A stretch of DNA of 9,690 nucleotides. It comes from Candidatus Cloacimonadota bacterium. GTDB lineage: Bacteria; Cloacimonadota; Cloacimonadia; Cloacimonadales; Cloacimonadaceae. The notes beneath the pieces were generated by a model. It was not told where the DNA came from and searched no databases. It saw only the letters and a list, made by a program, of their open reading frames with translations. Below are positions 6,822-9,690 of this stretch, in pieces. The translations under genes and the position numbers were made by a program. Location: the NCBI GenBank assembly GCA_023228285.1, contig JALOBM010000074.1, positions 1 to 9,690 on the forward strand. Reading direction: 5' to 3'. How positions within the stretch are numbered: the stretch's first letter is position 1; every line of letters starts with the position of its first letter.

Positions 6822-7794
6822 CCTTTATAGAGTTGAACAGCTGAATATAATTCCACATTTTATTGATTCAATCCCGGATATGAAATGGAACCACTCCATG
6901 AGTCAGATTGAAGTGCTCCAGGTGAATGTCGGACGTCTTTGTAATCTTAAGTGCAGGCATTGTCATCTTTCCTGTGGACCGGACAGAAAAGAGATAATGG
7001 GTCGGGAAGTAATGGAAAACTGTATCAGTGCAGTTAATAAGAGAGGGATTAAGTTACTTGATATTACTGGTGGAGCACCGGAGCTTAACCCCAATTTTCG
7101 ATGGTTTCTACTAGAATCATGCAATACAGGAGCCAGAGTGATTGTAAGGTCAAACATGGTGATCCTTGATGAACCTGGCTTTGAAGATATCCCGAAACTA
7201 TATGCCAATAACGGAATTGAGCTTATCTGTTCTCTCCCTTATTATTCCTCAAATGATAATGACAGACAGCGAGGTACAGGAATTTTTGATCGATCAGTAT
7301 CCATCCTACGCAATCTTAATAAACTTGGTTATGGAAAAGGAGGCGGACTCAAACTTAATCTGGTCTACAATCCCGGTGGTGCGTTTCTGCCTCCGTCTCA
7401 GGCAGCACTTGAAAATGATTACAGAGGGAGACTTAAACAGCAACATGGAATTGTTTTTGACAATCTCTACACCATAACCAACAACCCAACCGGACGTTTT
7501 TATGAATTCCTTCAGAATAGCGGAAATCTTGATGGATATATGAAACGTCTTTATAACAGTTTCAACCCAGCAACAGTTGAGCGAATAATGTGCCGCAGCC
7601 AAATCTCAGTTGGATGGGATGGAATGCTTTATGATTGCGATTTTAATCAGGCATTGGGTTGGGAAGTTCTCGGCATAAAGACTATCGGCGAATGGGCGAA
7701 TGCTCCTTCGGAGGAGCGACCCATAAGATTTGGTAATCACTGCTATGCCTGCACGGCGGGCAGTGGTTCCAGTTGCAGCGGTTCTAATGAATAA
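6814..7794 (+). CDS. arsS: Radical-SAM/Cys-rich protein, ArsS (arsenosugar biosynthesis) family
   Basis: This 326-residue cytoplasmic radical-SAM enzyme has the SAM cluster motif CNLKCRHC (C43, C47, C50) followed by HLSCGPDRKEIM (51-62). The SAM-binding motif is LLDITGGAPELNP (81-93), and family blocks include KLNLVYNPGGAFLPPSQAAL (180-199) and SVGWDGMLYDCDFNQ (265-279). A C-terminal Cys-rich part (C260, C275, C310, C313, C321; CYACTAGSGSSC) resembles a DUF3641/SPASM-like site for extra Fe-S clusters. ArsS is assigned to forming the 5'-deoxyadenosyl-arsenic bond in arsenosugar synthesis. The substrate here is uncertain because no ArsM methyltransferase is visible. The block SLPYY (140-144) has Tyr where I recall Cys in many homologues. 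The ATG has GGAG 7 nt upstream and overlaps the AhpD-like gene. No internal TGA is present, so this is a non-seleno form. Confidence 0.87.
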   Translation: MNNLYRVEQLNIIPHFIDSIPDMKWNHSMSQIEVLQVNVGRLCNLKCRHCHLSCGPDRKEIMGREVMENCISAVNKRGIKLLDITGGAPELNPNFRWFLLESCNTGARVIVRSNMVILDEPGFEDIPKLYANNGIELICSLPYYSSNDNDRQRGTGIFDRSVSILRNLNKLGYGKGGGLKLNLVYNPGGAFLPPSQAALENDYRGRLKQQHGIVFDNLYTITNNPTGRFYEFLQNSGNLDGYMKRLYNSFNPATVERIMCRSQISVGWDGMLYDCDFNQALGWEVLGIKTIGEWANAPSEERPIRFGNHCYACTAGSGSSCSGSNE

Positions 7795-7820
7795 AAACTT
7801 TTTTTTCAATAAAGTTTTTA
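7792..7820 (+). terminator. Weak A/T-rich stem-loop at the end of arsS
   Basis: TAAAAACTTT (7792-7801, including the arsS stop) pairs perfectly with AAAGTTTTTA (7811-7820) around a 9-nt loop, followed by an A/T-rich tract. Only one G-C pair is present, so termination would be partial at best. A TATAAT-like box (7824-7829) follows without a good -35. Confidence 0.35.
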
Positions 7821-7859
7821 TTATATAATATTTTTTTAACAAAAAAAGGAGGAATAAAT

Positions 7860-8528
7860 ATGAAGAAGTTATTGTTTGGTGTGGTATTGGCGGTAGCTCT
7901 GGCTGGAGGTTTTTCGCTTTTACAGAATACAGCTGAAGCCGGTCTTTTCAAAAAATCAGCGGAAGGGCTTCCTGTTGAGATTAACAAAGCGGCAAAAGAG
8001 ATAATTATGCCGGCAGAGGTAAACGGGAAGTATTTCACAGAGCCAACGAGGCATGGAGTGGTTTTTCTTACTGGCTCCAACGGAGAGAAAGCAGTGCTTC
8101 GCGGACTTTCGGATGAGAAACAATTTCACGACGCCCTTCTTGCTATAGGCGCGAAACCTGGAAACAATATAAAACTGAACGATATGAAGGCCGGTCCGAA
8201 TAATGGCAAAAGTGTCGAAGGATCCAAACTTGATGTTTTCGTAAAATGGGAAGGCTCAAAGGGGGAAATTCCATTTCAAAATATTATCAGGGCCACTGTT
8301 GAACGCCCGATGGATATTCGCTTCGGAGGAAATCTTGAAGCAGCCCAAAAAGCCAATACTGGCTGTGTCCTGTGCCTTGACAGCTGTGCAGTTGGGATAA
8401 CAAGCAATGCAGCCTATCCTACAGGAACGACACAGCACAAAGTATCAGAATTTTACGGCAGAAAAGATATCCTCCCTCCCGATGGGACCCGTGTTTCTGT
8501 AATATTCCGTTTGGCGAAACAACAATAA
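7860..8528 (+). CDS. ydjY: Exported YdjY-family protein with CxxCxxxC motif
   Basis: The 222-residue product starts with a clear signal peptide (KK, hydrophobic 4-21, cleavage probably after AEA at 27), so the mature protein is outside the cytoplasmic membrane. The body matches the YdjY family: AEVNGKYFTEPTRHGVVF (52-69), GSNGEKAVLRGL (72-83), the lid region LDVFVKWEG (124-132), DIRFGGNLE (152-160), and the signature NTGCVLCLDSCAVGITSNA (166-184) with C169, C172 and C176. The CxxCxxxC set could bind a metal or Fe-S cluster or act in redox chemistry; its function is not established. E. coli YdjY (about 225 aa) lies between the TVP38-type genes ydjX and ydjZ, matching the two such genes upstream here. 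The ATG has a strong AGGAGGA SD (7847-7853) 6 nt upstream. The next gene follows after 15 nt in the same frame. Confidence 0.87.
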   Translation: MKKLLFGVVLAVALAGGFSLLQNTAEAGLFKKSAEGLPVEINKAAKEIIMPAEVNGKYFTEPTRHGVVFLTGSNGEKAVLRGLSDEKQFHDALLAIGAKPGNNIKLNDMKAGPNNGKSVEGSKLDVFVKWEGSKGEIPFQNIIRATVERPMDIRFGGNLEAAQKANTGCVLCLDSCAVGITSNAAYPTGTTQHKVSEFYGRKDILPPDGTRVSVIFRLAKQQ

Positions 8529-8543
8529 TTATATAAATTTGCA

Positions 8544-8945
8544 ATGAGGATATTAAGCCTGCTTTACAACACCTTTCTGTGGGCTATAGCAGTAGCTATA
8601 GCCCTTTTTCAGTTTACATGGCTGGAAATGAGGGTCAACATCGGTTTGGTTTTATTTTTATTATGGGCGCTGCTATTTATGTGTTCTTTTGTCAAGGGCT
8701 GGAGATTCGGTCAGATCGGCACAACCATAAATTTGGTCGGTGTATTTGGATTCTGTTTTTTAATTCTGGGGTGTGAGCGTTTGTTTGCTGTTCCCGCTCT
8801 GATTATTAGGGAAGGATTAGGGTTAAATAGAATTCCTGTCGATAAGATTAATTTTGTTCTTACATGTATATTAATAATCGGTCTTTTCTCTGTCGTAATT
8901 TGTGATAAACATGCAGCAAAAAGGAGAATAAAAAATGGAACGTAG
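8544..8945 (+). CDS. Unknown small membrane protein (about 133 aa, four helices)
   Basis: I do not recognise a family. The 133-residue product has four hydrophobic segments (about 9-26, 32-50, 59-86 and 102-120) and a basic C-terminus (KHAAKRRIK). Cysteines lie at 47, 71, 77, 109 and 120. It starts 15 nt after the ydjY stop in the same frame, and its stop overlaps the DUF4418 gene by 11 nt, so it belongs to the same transcription unit and is probably a membrane partner of DUF4418. The ATG at 8544 has no SD. An in-frame ATG at 8628 (Met29) also has a poor one, but would remove the first helix. A terminator-like hairpin lies within codons 13-22. Initiation may depend on ribosomes finishing ydjY. 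Confidence 0.62.
   Translation: MRILSLLYNTFLWAIAVAIALFQFTWLEMRVNIGLVLFLLWALLFMCSFVKGWRFGQIGTTINLVGVFGFCFLILGCERLFAVPALIIREGLGLNRIPVDKINFVLTCILIIGLFSVVICDKHAAKRRIKNGT
8581..8609 (+). terminator. Perfect hairpin plus T5 inside the start of the membrane-protein gene
   Basis: GGGCTATAGC (8581-8590) and GCTATAGCCC (8595-8604) form a perfect 10-bp stem with loop AGTA, immediately followed by TTTTT (8605-8609). This is the layout of an intrinsic terminator. It lies 52 nt past the ydjY stop, but within codons 13-22 of the next gene. It may be an attenuator, or a chance product of the repeated AIA-V-AIA codons, because GCTATAGC is its own complement. Confidence 0.55.
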
Positions 8946-9324
8946 AATATCAGGTTTATTCAATATTGCTGTGGGTATCTTGCTGGTTTTTGGGCCCTGG
9001 CTTCTGTTCAAGACGTGTAGTACTGAAGTAAAAATTATGAAATGCTATTGGAGCTCTAAGTCAGAACTGGCGATAGGTATTTTATTCGTTATACTTGGAA
9101 TTCTCATTTTAACAATGAAGGATAACGATGATAATCGCCGTATGTCCATCTTAAGCATAGCAATGAGCATTATTGCTATATTAATCCCTGCATTCATAAT
9201 TGGTGGCTGTATAAAACCTGATATGGCGTGCAGAGCCGTGACATTCCCGACTATTTATACTATATCCACAGTTAATATCATCGCACAGTCCATAATAATA
9301 CTCTCTATCAGGAAAAAACATTAA
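8935..9324 (+). CDS. DUF4418 family membrane protein
   Basis: This is a 129-residue integral membrane protein with four helices (about 7-25, 44-61, 70-91 and 103-125). It matches the DUF4418 pattern: KCYWSSKSELAIG (36-48), with Cys37 before an aromatic residue and a conserved Glu44, and MACRAVTFPTIY (97-108) with Cys99. Further cysteines lie at 28 and 92. The two Cys-containing blocks flank membrane helices and could form a metal or disulfide site at the outer face, but no function is established. The ATG has AAGGAG (8921-8926) 8 nt upstream and overlaps the previous gene by 11 nt. It is followed after 80 nt by an ABC permease gene, an arrangement that I recall for other DUF4418 genes and that suggests a role in that transporter. 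Confidence 0.8.
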   Translation: MERRISGLFNIAVGILLVFGPWLLFKTCSTEVKIMKCYWSSKSELAIGILFVILGILILTMKDNDDNRRMSILSIAMSIIAILIPAFIIGGCIKPDMACRAVTFPTIYTISTVNIIAQSIIILSIRKKH

Positions 9325-9404
9325 CAGAATGTTATTTTTATAACTGACATACATATACGCTCTGCATTGGGCTAAAGCGAAGCAACACAAGGGAGATTTT
9401 TTGT

Positions 9405-9690
9405 GTGAATAGAAACAAAAAGCGCTTATTGACTATATTTGATATAGCAGTTCGAAATCTCGAGCTCAGAAAAATTAGGACTGGATTTATGATCTTTTTT
9501 GTGTGTGTTTTGGCACTTTCTCTTTTCGTAATTTCAGTTATTGTTAATAGTATGGAGCAGAGATTTAATAATACAATTGACCGAATGGGTGCCGATATCA
9601 TAATCGTTCCGTCGTCAGCTGCGGCAGATGTTGTTAATTCAATCTTTCTGGGCGAATCATTCAGCCTATATTTTGACAAAAAAATGTCTG
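9405..9690 (+). CDS. MacB/FtsX-type ABC transporter permease (N-terminus; truncated by window end)
   Basis: The frame opens with GTG at 9405, with GGGAGA (9391-9396) 8 nt upstream, and runs open to the window end (95 codons). The start IFDIAVRNLELRKIRTGF (11-28) is the typical cytoplasmic coupling helix before the first membrane helix of MacB/FtsX-family permeases (about 28-48). A periplasmic segment containing NRMGADIIIVPS-type sequence (here DRMGADIIIVPSSAA, 64-78) follows, as in the MacB periplasmic domain. Such permeases work with a cytoplasmic ATPase, expected just downstream, on substrates on the outer side of the membrane. Similar permeases occur in the Campylobacter/E. coli iron-associated clusters with P19/FetP and Fe-S proteins. 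Whether this one belongs to such a system is inference. Confidence 0.82.
   Translation, partial: MNRNKKRLLTIFDIAVRNLELRKIRTGFMIFFVCVLALSLFVISVIVNSMEQRFNNTIDRMGADIIIVPSSAAADVVNSIFLGESFSLYFDKKMS

Noticed and set aside
6462..7794. Possible selenoproteins (AhpD-like and ArsS families include selenocysteine forms)
   Set aside because: Both frames run without an in-frame TGA and have Cys, or in one ArsS position Tyr, at candidate sites, so no recoding is needed.
8579..8776. 65-codon + frame overlapping the membrane protein at 8544
   Set aside because: It lies out of frame within the longer frame, has no SD, and has no stable membrane or domain pattern; the frame from 8544 overlaps the next gene in operon style.

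Overview
The window reads as chromosomal sequence from a strictly anaerobic, moderately low-GC bacterium. Anaerobiosis is inferred from hydE (an [FeFe]-hydrogenase maturase) and from several iron-sulfur and radical-SAM proteins. I cannot assign a species. A Synergistota- or Clostridia-like anaerobe would fit, but that is a guess. Apart from hydE at the left edge, every gene lies on the + strand.

Region by region: (1) 1-822, minus strand: 274 codons of hydE, cut by the left edge, with its own promoter and Shine-Dalgarno (SD) sequence. (2) 823-1241: divergent intergenic region with a good promoter facing right, then a 45-codon Cys-containing small ORF (1087-1224) with a very strong SD. (3) 1242-3468: metY (O-acetylhomoserine sulfhydrylase type) and cysK (O-acetylserine sulfhydrylase type), a sulfide-assimilation operon closed by an intrinsic terminator at 3509-3552. 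(4) 3553-4040: about 490 bp without a credible gene, possibly holding mobile-element debris. (5) 4041-7794: a tightly packed cluster of a TVP38/TMEM64 membrane protein, a double-CCG (HdrB/HdrD-like) Fe-S protein, a second TVP38/TMEM64 protein, a small carboxymuconolactone-decarboxylase/AhpD-like protein and a radical-SAM protein of the ArsS (arsenosugar biosynthesis) family. (6) 7860-8528: an exported YdjY-family protein with a CxxCxxxC motif. (7) 8544-9324: two small polytopic membrane proteins, one unknown and one DUF4418. (8) 9405-9690: start of a MacB/FtsX-type ABC permease, cut by the right edge.

The most interesting part is regions 5-8. Two TVP38/TMEM64 proteins, YdjY and an AhpD-like protein recall the E. 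coli ydjXYZ-ynjA neighbourhood. Here they are merged with an ArsS-type radical-SAM enzyme and a CCG protein, and followed by a membrane-protein/ABC-permease module. No arsenite methyltransferase (ArsM) or other arsenic gene is visible, so the chemistry of this pathway is open. A terminator-like perfect hairpin followed by T5 lies inside the start of the gene after ydjY and may meter expression of the downstream membrane module.
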